Assembly (NCBI GenBank): GCA_036570545.1
Contig: DATCXZ010000010.1
Coordinates: 1 to 15,719, forward strand
Direction of reading: 5' to 3'
Length of the DNA: 15,719 bases
Source: Pelagibius sp036570545
GTDB lineage: Bacteria; Pseudomonadota; Alphaproteobacteria; Kiloniellales; Kiloniellaceae
Below, piece after piece: positions 1 to 6,658 of this stretch (its first letter is position 1; each line of letters begins with the position of its first letter). Position numbers and translations under genes: made by a program. The notes below the pieces were generated by a model, which ran no database searches, was not told the origin of the DNA, and was given only the letters and a program-made list of their open reading frames with translations.

Positions 1-355
1 GACGCTGGTCCCGACCAAGTACCTGGCACCGCTGATCACCATCTTCGTCATCGTCGGCGCCTTTTCGGCACGCGAATACCTCTTCGACATGTGGCTCGCG
101 CTGGCCTTCGGCATCATCGGCTACATCGCCCGCAAGACCGGTTACCACGTGGCGGCGATCCTCATCGGCCTGATCCTCGGCCCCTTGGTCGAGCAGTCGT
201 TTCTGCGGGCGCTGAGGCTCGGCGGTGGCGATCCGATGGTCATGTTCTCGTCGACGATCGGCAACATCCTGTGGGCACTGCTGATCATTTCGATCGTGGT
301 GCCGTACTTCAACGCCTGGCGCAAGAGCCGGCACACGCGGGCACGGGAGGCCTGA
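1..355 (+). CDS. tctA: Tripartite tricarboxylate transporter permease, TctA family (C-terminal fragment)
   Basis: The reading frame is open from base 2 at the window edge to TGA at 353-355 and gives about 117 residues; the start lies outside the window. It shows several hydrophobic segments (PLITIFVIVGAF, LALAFGIIGYIA, VAAILIGLILGPLVEQSF, NILWALLIISIVVPYF) and ends in a basic tail. The stretch LILGPLVEQSFLRALRLGGGDP followed by MVMFSS is characteristic of the C-terminus of TctA, the large 12-helix membrane subunit of tripartite tricarboxylate transporters (known family property). TctA works with TctB and a periplasmic TctC binding protein to import citrate-like or other carboxylic acids. Its position before a catabolic cluster suggests that it imports the pathway substrate, which is inference. 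An internal ATG at 89 is not the start, because the homologous sequence continues upstream of it. Confidence 0.9.
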   Translation, partial: TLVPTKYLAPLITIFVIVGAFSAREYLFDMWLALAFGIIGYIARKTGYHVAAILIGLILGPLVEQSFLRALRLGGGDPMVMFSSTIGNILWALLIISIVVPYFNAWRKSRHTRAREA

Positions 356-400
356 GGCCGTCCACAGCCTGCGAGGGCCAAGTCCTAAAGGAGAGGCGTC

Positions 401-1384
401 ATGCAGCAGCGCAGTCTCGGCAATGAGGGTCTGAAAGTCTCGGCGCTCGGCCTGGGGTGCATGGCCATGACGCCGCTCTACGACAAGCCGGACCCGAATG
501 AGGCCGCCCGCACCATCGACGCGGCGATCGATGGCGGGGTCACCATGATCGACACCGCCGATGCCTACAACGACGGCAAGAACGAGGAACTGGTCGGGCG
601 CGCGCTCGCCGGCCGGCGCGACCGGGTGGTGCTGGCGACGAAGTTCGGCAACGTCCGCCTGCCCGACGGCACCCGCACGGTGGATGCAAGGCCGGAGCAC
701 GCCGTCGAAGCCTGCGAGAAGTCGCTGAAGCGGTTGGGTGTCGAGGTCATCGACCTCTTCTACCTGCACCGCATGGACCGCGCGGTGCCGATCGAGGATA
801 CCGTGGGGGCCATGGCGAAGCTGGTGGAGGCCGGCAAGGTGCGCTACCTCGGTCTTTCCGAAGCCGGCGCCGGGACCCTGGAGCGTGCCCAGGCGACCCA
901 TCCCATCGCCGCACTGCAGACCGAGTACTCGCTCGCCACCCGCGATGTCGAGGCAGAGATACTGCCGGCCTGCCGCAGGCTCGGCATCGGCTTCGTCGCC
1001 TACGCGCCGCTCTCGCGCGGCCTGCTGACCGGCCGCTACAGGTCCGAAGCCGACCTCGCCGAGGGCGACCGCCGCCACGACATGCCGCGCTTCAAGGACG
1101 GCACCATCGACCGCAACGTGGCCCGCATGGGACTCCTGGCAGAGATCGCTCAGGCGAAGGGCTGCTCGCAGGCCGCCGTCGCGCTTGCCTGGGTGCTGGC
1201 GCAGGGCGATGACGTGGTGCCGCTGCCCGGCTGCTCGCGGCGCGCCACTCTCGCGGACAGCCTCTCGGCCTTGCAGGTGACCCTCACTGGCGACCAGTCG
1301 GCGGCGCTGTCGGCGGCCTTTCCTCCGGGCGCCATCGAGGGCACCCGCTATCCCGAGAAGCAGATGGGGCGCCTCGGCCTCTGA
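401..1384 (+). CDS. Aldo/keto reductase
   Basis: This is a cytoplasmic NAD(P)H-dependent carbonyl reductase of 327 residues, normal for the family. It begins with RSLGNEGLKVSALGLGCMAM. The catalytic tetrad is complete: Asp51 and Tyr56 in DTADAY, Lys81 in ATKFG, and His123 in FYLHR. The cofactor-binding end is visible as VPLPGCSRRATL near residues 273-284. The sequence resembles the YakC/AKR13-like branch, which reduces assorted aldehydes; the substrate is unknown. The ATG is chosen because AAAGGAGAGG lies just upstream. The gene follows the TctA permease by 45 bp on the same strand and may be co-transcribed with it. Its stop at 1382-1384 is separated by one base from the stop of the converging tartrate dehydratase-like gene, leaving no room for an independent terminator between them. 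Confidence 0.93.
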   Translation: MQQRSLGNEGLKVSALGLGCMAMTPLYDKPDPNEAARTIDAAIDGGVTMIDTADAYNDGKNEELVGRALAGRRDRVVLATKFGNVRLPDGTRTVDARPEHAVEACEKSLKRLGVEVIDLFYLHRMDRAVPIEDTVGAMAKLVEAGKVRYLGLSEAGAGTLERAQATHPIAALQTEYSLATRDVEAEILPACRRLGIGFVAYAPLSRGLLTGRYRSEADLAEGDRRHDMPRFKDGTIDRNVARMGLLAEIAQAKGCSQAAVALAWVLAQGDDVVPLPGCSRRATLADSLSALQVTLTGDQSAALSAAFPPGAIEGTRYPEKQMGRLGL

Positions 1385-1385
1385 C

Positions 1386-2555
1386 TCAGGTGCCGGTCGC
1401 TTCGCGCAGGCACTTGATCAGCGCCGACTTCTTCTCGAAGCCGATGCCCGGCGCATCGGGCAGCGGGATGCGCCCGCCTTCCACCCTGGTGTCGTCGGCG
1501 AAGCCGCCGAAGGGCGCGAAGACCTCCGGATAGGACTCGTTGCCGCCGAGCTTCAGGCCGGCGGCGATGTTCAGCGAGAGCTGATGCCCGCCATGCGGCA
1601 CCACGTTGCGGCTGGTGAAGCCATGGTCGCCGAGCAGGGCGAGGGTGCGCAGGTATTCCACCAGACCGTAGCTGAGCGCGCAGTCGAACTGCAGCCAGTC
1701 GCGGTCCGGCCGCATGCCGCCATGGCGCAGCAGGTTGCGCGCGTCCTGGTGCGAGAACAGATTCTCGCCGGTCGCCATAGGGCCGGCGTAGTGCCTTGCG
1801 AGCTCGGCCTGTAGCGCGTAGTCGAGCGGATCGCCAGCCTCCTCGTACCAGAACAGCTTGTAAGGCGCCATCGCCTCGGCATAGCGGATGGCGGTCTCGA
1901 GATCGAAGCGGCCGTTGGCATCGACCGCCAGATACTTGCCTTCGCCGACCACCTCCAGCACCGCCTCGATGCGCGCGATGTCGTCCTCAAGCGGCGCGCC
2001 GCCGATCTTCATCTTCACCACCTCGTAGCCCATGCCGCGGTAGCGGCGCATCTCCTCCTGCAGGGCCGTGTTGTCCTTGCCTGGGTAGTAGTAGCCGCCG
2101 GCTGCGTAGACGAAGACGCTGTCGTCCACGGTGCCGTCGCCTTCGGTGTCGGCGAGATGGCGGTAGAGCGGCACGCCGGCGATCTTGGCGACGGCATCCC
2201 ACACCGCCATGTCGACGACCCCGACGGCGACCGAGCGCTCGCCGTGGCCGCCCGGTTTCTCGTTGGCCATCATGGTGGCCCAGATCCTGCGCGGGTCGAG
2301 GTTGTCGCCGGCTTCGTTGATGAAGCTTGCCGGGTCGGCCTCCTTGAGGCGCGGCAGAAAGCGCTCGCGCAGCAAGCCACTGGCGGCATAGCGGCCGTTG
2401 GAGTTGAATCCGTAGCCGACGACCGGCTTGCCGTCGCGCACCACGTCGGTCACCACGGCGACCACGCTGGCGGTCATCTTCGAGAAGTCGATGTAGGCGT
2501 TGCGGATCGGAGAGGAGATGGGAACGACGGCTTCGCGGATGTCGACGATGCGCAT
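1386..2555 (-). CDS. tarD: D-tartrate dehydratase-like enzyme (enolase superfamily)
   Basis: This 389-residue protein strongly recalls the Bradyrhizobium D(-)-tartrate dehydratase, which converts D-tartrate to oxaloacetate and water. Shared landmarks are the N-terminal SSPIRNAYIDFSKMT, GYGFNSNGRY, NEKPGGHGERSVAVG, VYAAGGYYYPGKD and YEEAGDPLDY. The visible active site is canonical: the KxK pair Lys181/Lys183, metal ligands Asp212 (VDANGR), Glu238 (YEEA) and Glu264 (ATGEN), and His321 (PHGGHQ). In the known enzyme the second Lys and the His act as base and acid. The gene lies 57 bp downstream of another enolase-superfamily gene on the same strand, so both are probably in one transcript starting at the divergent promoter near 3780. 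The ribosome site is weak (ACAGGTC before ATG). A tartrate dehydrogenase later in the window fits the same metabolic theme. The fold assignment is very secure and the D-tartrate specificity is likely. Confidence 0.92.
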   Translation of the reverse strand: MRIVDIREAVVPISSPIRNAYIDFSKMTASVVAVVTDVVRDGKPVVGYGFNSNGRYAASGLLRERFLPRLKEADPASFINEAGDNLDPRRIWATMMANEKPGGHGERSVAVGVVDMAVWDAVAKIAGVPLYRHLADTEGDGTVDDSVFVYAAGGYYYPGKDNTALQEEMRRYRGMGYEVVKMKIGGAPLEDDIARIEAVLEVVGEGKYLAVDANGRFDLETAIRYAEAMAPYKLFWYEEAGDPLDYALQAELARHYAGPMATGENLFSHQDARNLLRHGGMRPDRDWLQFDCALSYGLVEYLRTLALLGDHGFTSRNVVPHGGHQLSLNIAAGLKLGGNESYPEVFAPFGGFADDTRVEGGRIPLPDAPGIGFEKKSALIKCLREATGT

Positions 2556-2612
2556 GCTGACCTGTGACTTGAGTGCGGGAAGGGGGATTGGTGCGGAAAG
2601 AGATTGCCTACC

Positions 2613-3725
2613 TTAAACCGAGACCCGCGTCTCACGCCAGGCGTCGCGGTCGAGGGTGAGGCCGAGGCCTGGCCGGTCTGGGATGGTGAGCCAGCCGTTC
2701 TCCGGCTTCGGCGCGTCGGTGAACAGCGTCTCGCCGACCGCCACCATGCCCAGGTGCCATTCGACGATCCAGCCGTTCATCATGCCGGCCAGCAGGTGCA
2801 TGTTGAATAGCGGCCAGCCGCCGCCGTTGGCGATCGGCAGGTTGTAGATCTGCGCCAGATGGGCGACTTTGCGCGCCTCGGTGTAGCCGCCGCAGTAGGT
2901 AACGTTGGGCTGCAGGATATCGACCGCCTGGTGCTCGACAAACTCGCGCAGCCGCCAGCGGTGACCCTCCATCTGGCCGGCGGCCAGGGGGATCCTGGTC
3001 GAGCGGCGCAGATCGGCGAGGGCACGGGCGTCGTTCTGCTGCAGCGGCTCCTCGAACCAGGTGAGATTGCAGTCTTCGATGGCGCGGCAGAGGTACTTGG
3101 CCTCGACGGGATTGAAAAGGTAGTTGGCGTCGATCATGAGGTCGATATCGTCGCCGACCGCCTCGCGGATGATCCGCACGCGGCGGGCATCCTCGCGCCA
3201 GCCGCCCTTGTCGACGGCGACCACGGACTTCAAGGCCGTGAAGCCGTTGTCCCGGTGCAGCCGCGCCGCTTCCGCCAACTGGTCGCGGTCGTACTGCGGA
3301 AAGCCGAAGGTGCAGTAGGCCGGCACCTTCTGGCGCGCGTTGCCGAGCAGTGACGCGATGGGCCGACCCTCGGCCTTGCCCAGGATATCCCAGAGCGCGA
3401 TGTCCAGGCAGGACAGCGCCATGGAAACCGTGCCGGTCATGGCGCGCGGATTGAGGCGCTTCCAGACCTTCTGGTGGATCGCCTCGAGGTCGCGCGGGTC
3501 CATGTCCTTGACCACCGGGAGCACGTGCTCGTGCAGGGCAACGATCACCGACTTGGCGAGAAAGTGCCCGGTTAGGCCGTAGCCGACGTGACCTTCGTCA
3601 GTCTCGACCTCACAGAACACGAAGTGGGTCTGCTCCTCCCGGCCATAGCCCTGGACCCGGCCTTCCAGCAGCGGGATGCTAATGGAAAAGCCGTGCAGGC
3701 TGGCTCGGATGTCCTTGATTTTCAT
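2613..3725 (-). CDS. Mandelate racemase/muconate lactonizing enzyme family protein with unusual active site
   Basis: This enolase-superfamily protein has 370 residues from the ATG at 3725, which follows a good GGAGAGG ribosome site. An upstream in-frame extension to 3980 would cross the divergent promoter and the opposite gene. The N-terminal capping domain starts MKIKDIRASLHGF; the barrel carries metal ligands Asp199 (MIDAN) and Glu225 (FEEP). Three expected residues differ. The KxK motif reads Lys166-Ser-Val (ALKSVVA). The third ligand position reads Gln251 (AAGQMEGHRW) instead of Glu. The usual catalytic His at the seventh strand is Asn300 (IANGGGWP). Asp269 (VDILQPN) and Glu322 (IVEWH) are present. 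I recall the QMEGHRWR/IANGGGWPLFNMH pattern from a coherent set of uncharacterised relatives, so this is probably a subfamily trait rather than decay. It likely acts on a hydroxy acid by proton abstraction next to a carboxylate; the substrate is unknown. It is the first gene of the leftward unit. Confidence 0.88.
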   Translation of the reverse strand: MKIKDIRASLHGFSISIPLLEGRVQGYGREEQTHFVFCEVETDEGHVGYGLTGHFLAKSVIVALHEHVLPVVKDMDPRDLEAIHQKVWKRLNPRAMTGTVSMALSCLDIALWDILGKAEGRPIASLLGNARQKVPAYCTFGFPQYDRDQLAEAARLHRDNGFTALKSVVAVDKGGWREDARRVRIIREAVGDDIDLMIDANYLFNPVEAKYLCRAIEDCNLTWFEEPLQQNDARALADLRRSTRIPLAAGQMEGHRWRLREFVEHQAVDILQPNVTYCGGYTEARKVAHLAQIYNLPIANGGGWPLFNMHLLAGMMNGWIVEWHLGMVAVGETLFTDAPKPENGWLTIPDRPGLGLTLDRDAWRETRVSV

Positions 3726-3728
3726 CGA

Positions 3729-3735
3729 CCTCTCC
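3729..3735 (-). promoter_or_regulatory. Ribosome binding site fixing the start at 3725
   Basis: On the minus strand GGAGAGG is followed after three bases by ATG. This supports the start at 3725 for the enolase-superfamily gene over longer in-frame versions that would run through the divergent control region. Confidence 0.7.
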
Positions 3736-3745
3736 AGACACTTGC

Positions 3746-3775
3746 TTGCCCAACTCTCTAAGAAGCGGCTATCAT
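3746..3775 (+). promoter_or_regulatory. Predicted sigma-70-like promoter for the hydrolase/rhodanese unit
   Basis: A -35-like TTGCCC (3746-3751) and a -10-like TATCAT (3770-3775, five of six consensus positions) are separated by 18 bp. The start of transcription would fall near 3782, inside the operator-like palindrome, leaving a leader of roughly 30 bases before the ATG at 3814. On the other strand, TTGACA (complement of 3777-3782) could serve as the -35 of the leftward enolase unit, although its -10 is poor. This is a visual match only. Confidence 0.4.
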
Positions 3776-3785
3776 TGTCAACAAT
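3774..3785. promoter_or_regulatory. Operator-like palindrome, copy A
   Basis: ATTGTCAACAAT is a dyad of ATTGT and ACAAT around a 2-bp centre. It is followed by CGACAAC, which adds a further half-site-like GACAA. It sits between the divergent enolase and hydrolase genes and overlaps predicted promoter elements of both. Three near-identical copies occur at the other control regions of the cluster, including one in front of the GntR gene. The shape fits operators of the FadR/FCD branch of GntR regulators. Confidence 0.7.
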
Positions 3786-3813
3786 CGACAACCAGCTATG
3801 TGGAGCCTTTGCC

Positions 3814-4728
3814 ATGGATGCCGACGCCACGGTCGCCGAACTGCTGCCCGGATTCACGCGGCGTCGCTTCAAGACCGCGGGCGCGGAGATCAACGCCGCG
3901 GTCGGCGGCGATGGGCCGCCGCTGCTGCTGCTGCACGGCAACCCGCTGACCCACGTGAGCTGGCATCGGGTGGCGCCCACGCTGGCCGAGCGCTACACGG
4001 TGGTAGCCACGGATCTGCGCGGTTACGGCGACAGCTCCAAGCCGGCCGGCGGGGGCGACCATTCCGCCTACTCTTTCCGGACGATGGGCGAGGACAGCTT
4101 TGAGGTCATGCGCCAACTCGGCTTTGAGCGCTTTGCCGTCGCCGGGCACGACCGCGGCGCGCGCGTTGGCTTCCGCATGGCGCTCGACCGTCCCGAGGCG
4201 ATCGAGCGGCTGGCCGTCCTCGACATCGTGCCGACGCACCACGCGCTGACCCACGTGACGCTCGGCTGGGGCCTCGAGAGCTACCACTGGTTCTTCATGG
4301 CCCAGAAGGAGCCCTTCCCGGAAAAGCTGCTCTGCGCCGATCTCGACTACTACATCGATTACAAGCTGAACAAGAAGGGCGTCGGCCTGTCGATCTTCGA
4401 TCCGCGCGCCATGGCCGAATACAAGCGCTGCACCACGCCGGAGCAGATCCACGGGGTCTGCGAGGACTACCGCGCGACGGTCGGCGTCGACTTCGAGATG
4501 GATAAGGCCGACTACGGCAAGCGCAGGCTCGCCTGCCCGGTCCTCGCCATCTGGGGCTCCAACAGCCACGTCGGGCGCCACTACAAGCCGTTGGAGGCCT
4601 GGTCCGAGTGGGCCGACGATCTGCGCGGCTTCGCGGTGCCGACCGGCCACTATCCGGCCGAGCAGCGCCCGGACCTGGTCCTCGATGCGTTCCAGGCCTT
4701 CTTTGCAGGCAAGGAGCCGCAGGCATGA
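3814..4728 (+). CDS. Alpha/beta hydrolase, fluoroacetate/haloacetate dehalogenase-like
   Basis: The product has 304 residues, the usual size for this family. The N-terminal half shows the oxyanion region LLLLHGNPLTHVSW and the nucleophile elbow GHDRGAR. Compared with structurally known fluoroacetate dehalogenases, all key positions are present: nucleophile Asp113, carboxylate-binding Arg114 and Arg117, Asp137 and His279 completing the triad, and the halide pocket His158, Trp159 and Tyr219. Such enzymes displace halide from a 2-haloacid through an ester intermediate and yield a 2-hydroxyacid. Many relatives with this pocket have never been shown to act on fluoroacetate, so the true substrate may be a larger haloacid or an ester. 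The ATG at 3814 lies downstream of the predicted promoter and operator, with TGGAG ten bases before it; longer in-frame starts would cross them. The next gene overlaps the stop by ATGA. Confidence 0.9.
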   Translation: MDADATVAELLPGFTRRRFKTAGAEINAAVGGDGPPLLLLHGNPLTHVSWHRVAPTLAERYTVVATDLRGYGDSSKPAGGGDHSAYSFRTMGEDSFEVMRQLGFERFAVAGHDRGARVGFRMALDRPEAIERLAVLDIVPTHHALTHVTLGWGLESYHWFFMAQKEPFPEKLLCADLDYYIDYKLNKKGVGLSIFDPRAMAEYKRCTTPEQIHGVCEDYRATVGVDFEMDKADYGKRRLACPVLAIWGSNSHVGRHYKPLEAWSEWADDLRGFAVPTGHYPAEQRPDLVLDAFQAFFAGKEPQA

Positions 4729-6293
4729 GCAGGGCAATTTCCGCGGCGCAGGCCAAGGCCCTGGTGCACGACGGGGCGGAAATCGCCTTCCTCGACGTTC
4801 GCGAAGCTGGCGAGTTCGGCGAAGGCCATCCGCTCTTCGCCATCCCCTGCCCCTATAGCACGCTGGAAGCGCGCATCGGCGCGCTGGTGCCGCGGCGGCA
4901 TGTGCGGGTGCTGCTGATCGACGGCGGCGACGGCATCGCCGCGCGGGCGGCCGCGGTGCTGCGAGAGCTCGGCTACCGGGATGTCTCGACGGTCGCTGGC
5001 GGCACGCCAGGCTGGGCGGCGGCCGGCTTCACCCTCTTCCAGGGTGTCAACGTGCCTTCCAAGACCCTCGGCGAGTTGGCCGAGCATGTCTGGCACCCGC
5101 AGACCATCGACGCGCCCACGCTGAAACGCTGGCAGGACGGCGGCCGCACCTTCCGCTTCTTCGACGCCCGCCCACCCGAAGAATACGCCAAGATGCGGGT
5201 ACCGGGCTCCGTCTGCCTGCCCAACGGCGAGCTGGCACACCGCTTTGCGGCGGCGGTCAGCGAATCGGACGCGCCGGTGGTGGTGACTTGCGCCGGGCGT
5301 ACCCGTGGCATCATCGGCGTGCTCGGCTTGAGGCTCGCCGGCATCGAGGCGCCGGTCTATGCGCTCGAGAACGGGACCCAGGGTTGGAACCTCGCCGGCT
5401 TTGCGCTGGAACGCGGCAACCCTGCGGCGCCCTATCCGGCACTCGATGCCGCCGCCGCCGCGCAGACGCGCGCGCGGGCAGAGGCCATGATGACGCGCCA
5501 CGACATCGCTGTTGCCGATGCGGACGACATTGCGGCGTGGCGCGGCGACGACACGCGCACGACCTATCTCTTCGATCTGCGAACGCCGGAGGAGATCGTC
5601 GCCGATCCGGCGCCCGCCTTCCGGCCGGCGCTCTCCGGGCAGCTCGTGCAGGCGACCGACCAGTGGGTCGGCGTGCGCCCTGCGCGCCTGGTGCTGCTCG
5701 ACGACCTTGGCCTGCGCGGCGCTGTCGCGGCCTTCTGGCTGCGCCAGCTCGGCTACGACGTGGCGGTGGCGAGGCTGGACGAGGCGATGCGCCGGCTGAC
5801 ACCCCTGGAGGAGGACATGCCGCTGCCGACGGTAGCATCCGTCCCGGCGGCGACGGCATTGGAGGCCGATAGGGGGCAACTCGTCGATCTGCGCGGCTCG
5901 TCCGACTATCGTAAGGCCCATGTCGCCGGCGCCCGCTGGAGCATTCGCCCGCGACTCGGCCGCCTGGCGCTCGATCCGACGCAGCCGGTCTACCTCATCG
6001 GGGCGCCGGACGTGGTTGCGCTGGCGGCCAAGGATCTCCGGGACATGGGATTGGCGGAGGTGTACGTCGTGGCAGGCGGTCAGGCAGCGCTGGAGGCGGC
6101 AGGCGCCGCCGTCGTGGCGAGCCCCGACAGCCCGACGCCGGAAGAGGCGGTCGACTTCCTCTTCTTCGTGCACGACCGTCACGACGGCAACCTCGACGCC
6201 TCGCGCCGCTATTTGGCCTGGGAGCAGGGCCTTCTCACCCAGCTTGACGACGCCGAGCGAGCTGCGTTCCGGCTCAGCGAGCGCGTGCCCTGA
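4725..6293 (+). CDS. Rhodanese-related protein with four tandem rhodanese-like domains
   Basis: The protein has 522 residues. The ATG overlaps the hydrolase stop as ATGA, implying translational coupling. I read four rhodanese-like repeats at roughly residues 3-104, 124-232, 257-362 and 366-465, each with an FLDVRE, FFDARPPEEY, LFDLRTPEE or LVDLRGSSDY start. Only the second has a catalytic loop with cysteine, Cys189 in TCAGRTRG; the matching positions in the others are occupied by Asp66, about Asp326 and Gly426. Repeats 1, 3 and 4 should therefore be non-catalytic. A conserved-looking tail (VDFLFFVHDRHDGNLDASRRYLAWEQGLL) follows. Active rhodanese domains transfer sulfane sulfur from a donor to cyanide, thiols or proteins; the partner here is unknown. 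No signal peptide is visible, so it is probably cytoplasmic. Coupling to a dehalogenase-like hydrolase is suggestive but unexplained. Confidence 0.9.
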   Translation: MSRAISAAQAKALVHDGAEIAFLDVREAGEFGEGHPLFAIPCPYSTLEARIGALVPRRHVRVLLIDGGDGIAARAAAVLRELGYRDVSTVAGGTPGWAAAGFTLFQGVNVPSKTLGELAEHVWHPQTIDAPTLKRWQDGGRTFRFFDARPPEEYAKMRVPGSVCLPNGELAHRFAAAVSESDAPVVVTCAGRTRGIIGVLGLRLAGIEAPVYALENGTQGWNLAGFALERGNPAAPYPALDAAAAAQTRARAEAMMTRHDIAVADADDIAAWRGDDTRTTYLFDLRTPEEIVADPAPAFRPALSGQLVQATDQWVGVRPARLVLLDDLGLRGAVAAFWLRQLGYDVAVARLDEAMRRLTPLEEDMPLPTVASVPAATALEADRGQLVDLRGSSDYRKAHVAGARWSIRPRLGRLALDPTQPVYLIGAPDVVALAAKDLRDMGLAEVYVVAGGQAALEAAGAAVVASPDSPTPEEAVDFLFFVHDRHDGNLDASRRYLAWEQGLLTQLDDAERAAFRLSERVP

Positions 6294-6384
6294 CGCTTGG
6301 ACGGCTATCGGCTCTGCGCGCGCCAGTTATGTTCTGCCTTTGCGTCGGGTGGGCATCGCGATGGCGCTAACAAGATTGTCGTTA

Positions 6385-6396
6385 ACTGTCAACAAT
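6385..6396. promoter_or_regulatory. Operator-like palindrome, copy B
   Basis: ACTGTCAACAAT differs from copy A at one base. On the opposite strand it is followed by TAA and then CGACAAT, so the extra half-site seen next to copies A and C is present but shifted by three bases. Confidence 0.65.
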
Positions 6397-6516
6397 AATA
6401 CGGAAAATCACCACTTTACCGCGCGTTTGACAGGTGCGCTGAGCCGTCTCCAAGGCCAGAGAAAAAGGAGCAGCACGGGTTTCCTTCACTTTCCCCCGCG
6501 TCCCTGTGAGGCAATA

Positions 6517-6528
6517 AATGTTGACAAT
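6517..6528. promoter_or_regulatory. Operator-like palindrome, copy C
   Basis: AATGTTGACAAT, whose complement is ATTGTCAACATT, differs from copy A at one base when read on the complement. It is followed by CGACAGT, so the ten bases ACAATCGACA (6524-6533) are identical to 3781-3790 beside copy A. Its TTGACA could double as a -35 element. Its centre is 132 bp from that of copy B. Confidence 0.68.
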
Positions 6529-6658
6529 CGACAGTTATATTTCTTAGCTCTGAGCCGAGCGAGCGCCTTCGCGCGTGGTTTCAAGGGTCTCGCCCGTAAA
6601 CGCGGAGGGGGTTTCCATCGCGACATCACCGACACTTCCCGAACGAATGAGGAGCGAT

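Larger units (their letters stand above)
6294..6658. promoter_or_regulatory. Control region before the five-gene MmgE unit
   Basis: This 365-bp gene-free stretch contains two copies of the operator-like palindrome (6385-6396 and 6517-6528) within a locally AT-richer sequence. TTGACA at 6521-6526 lies inside the second copy and could be a -35 element, but the sequence 16-18 bp downstream (around CTTAGCTC) is a poor -10. AATAAT at 6394-6399 resembles a -10 yet lacks a good -35. A start site cannot be fixed. I saw no convincing terminator after the rhodanese gene, so read-through from it is possible. Confidence 0.6.

Noticed and set aside
3676..3813. Upstream in-frame start of the hydrolase at 3676.
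   Set aside because: It would overlap the divergent enolase gene and its ribosome site, and would make the predicted promoter and palindrome coding. ATG 3814 gives the usual protein length.
3726..3980. N-terminal extension of the leftward enolase gene to 3980.
   Set aside because: It would overlap the start of the opposite hydrolase gene and the operator/promoter region, and the true family N-terminus MKIKDIRA with a good ribosome site begins at 3725.
5046..5053. TGTCAACG inside the rhodanese gene as another operator.
   Set aside because: Only one half of the dyad is present and it lies within coding sequence.
4650..6182. A 510-codon open frame on the minus strand opposite the rhodanese gene.
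   Set aside because: It lies antisense to a gene with clear domains and shows no family motif; its arginine-, alanine- and histidine-rich composition is typical of shadow frames in high-GC DNA. The same applies to long minus-strand frames at 3796-4737, 6845-7978, 11054-12604 and 13384-14802.
6427..6432. TTGACA as a -35 element between the two operators.
   Set aside because: The sequence 16-18 bp downstream is GC-rich with nothing like a -10.
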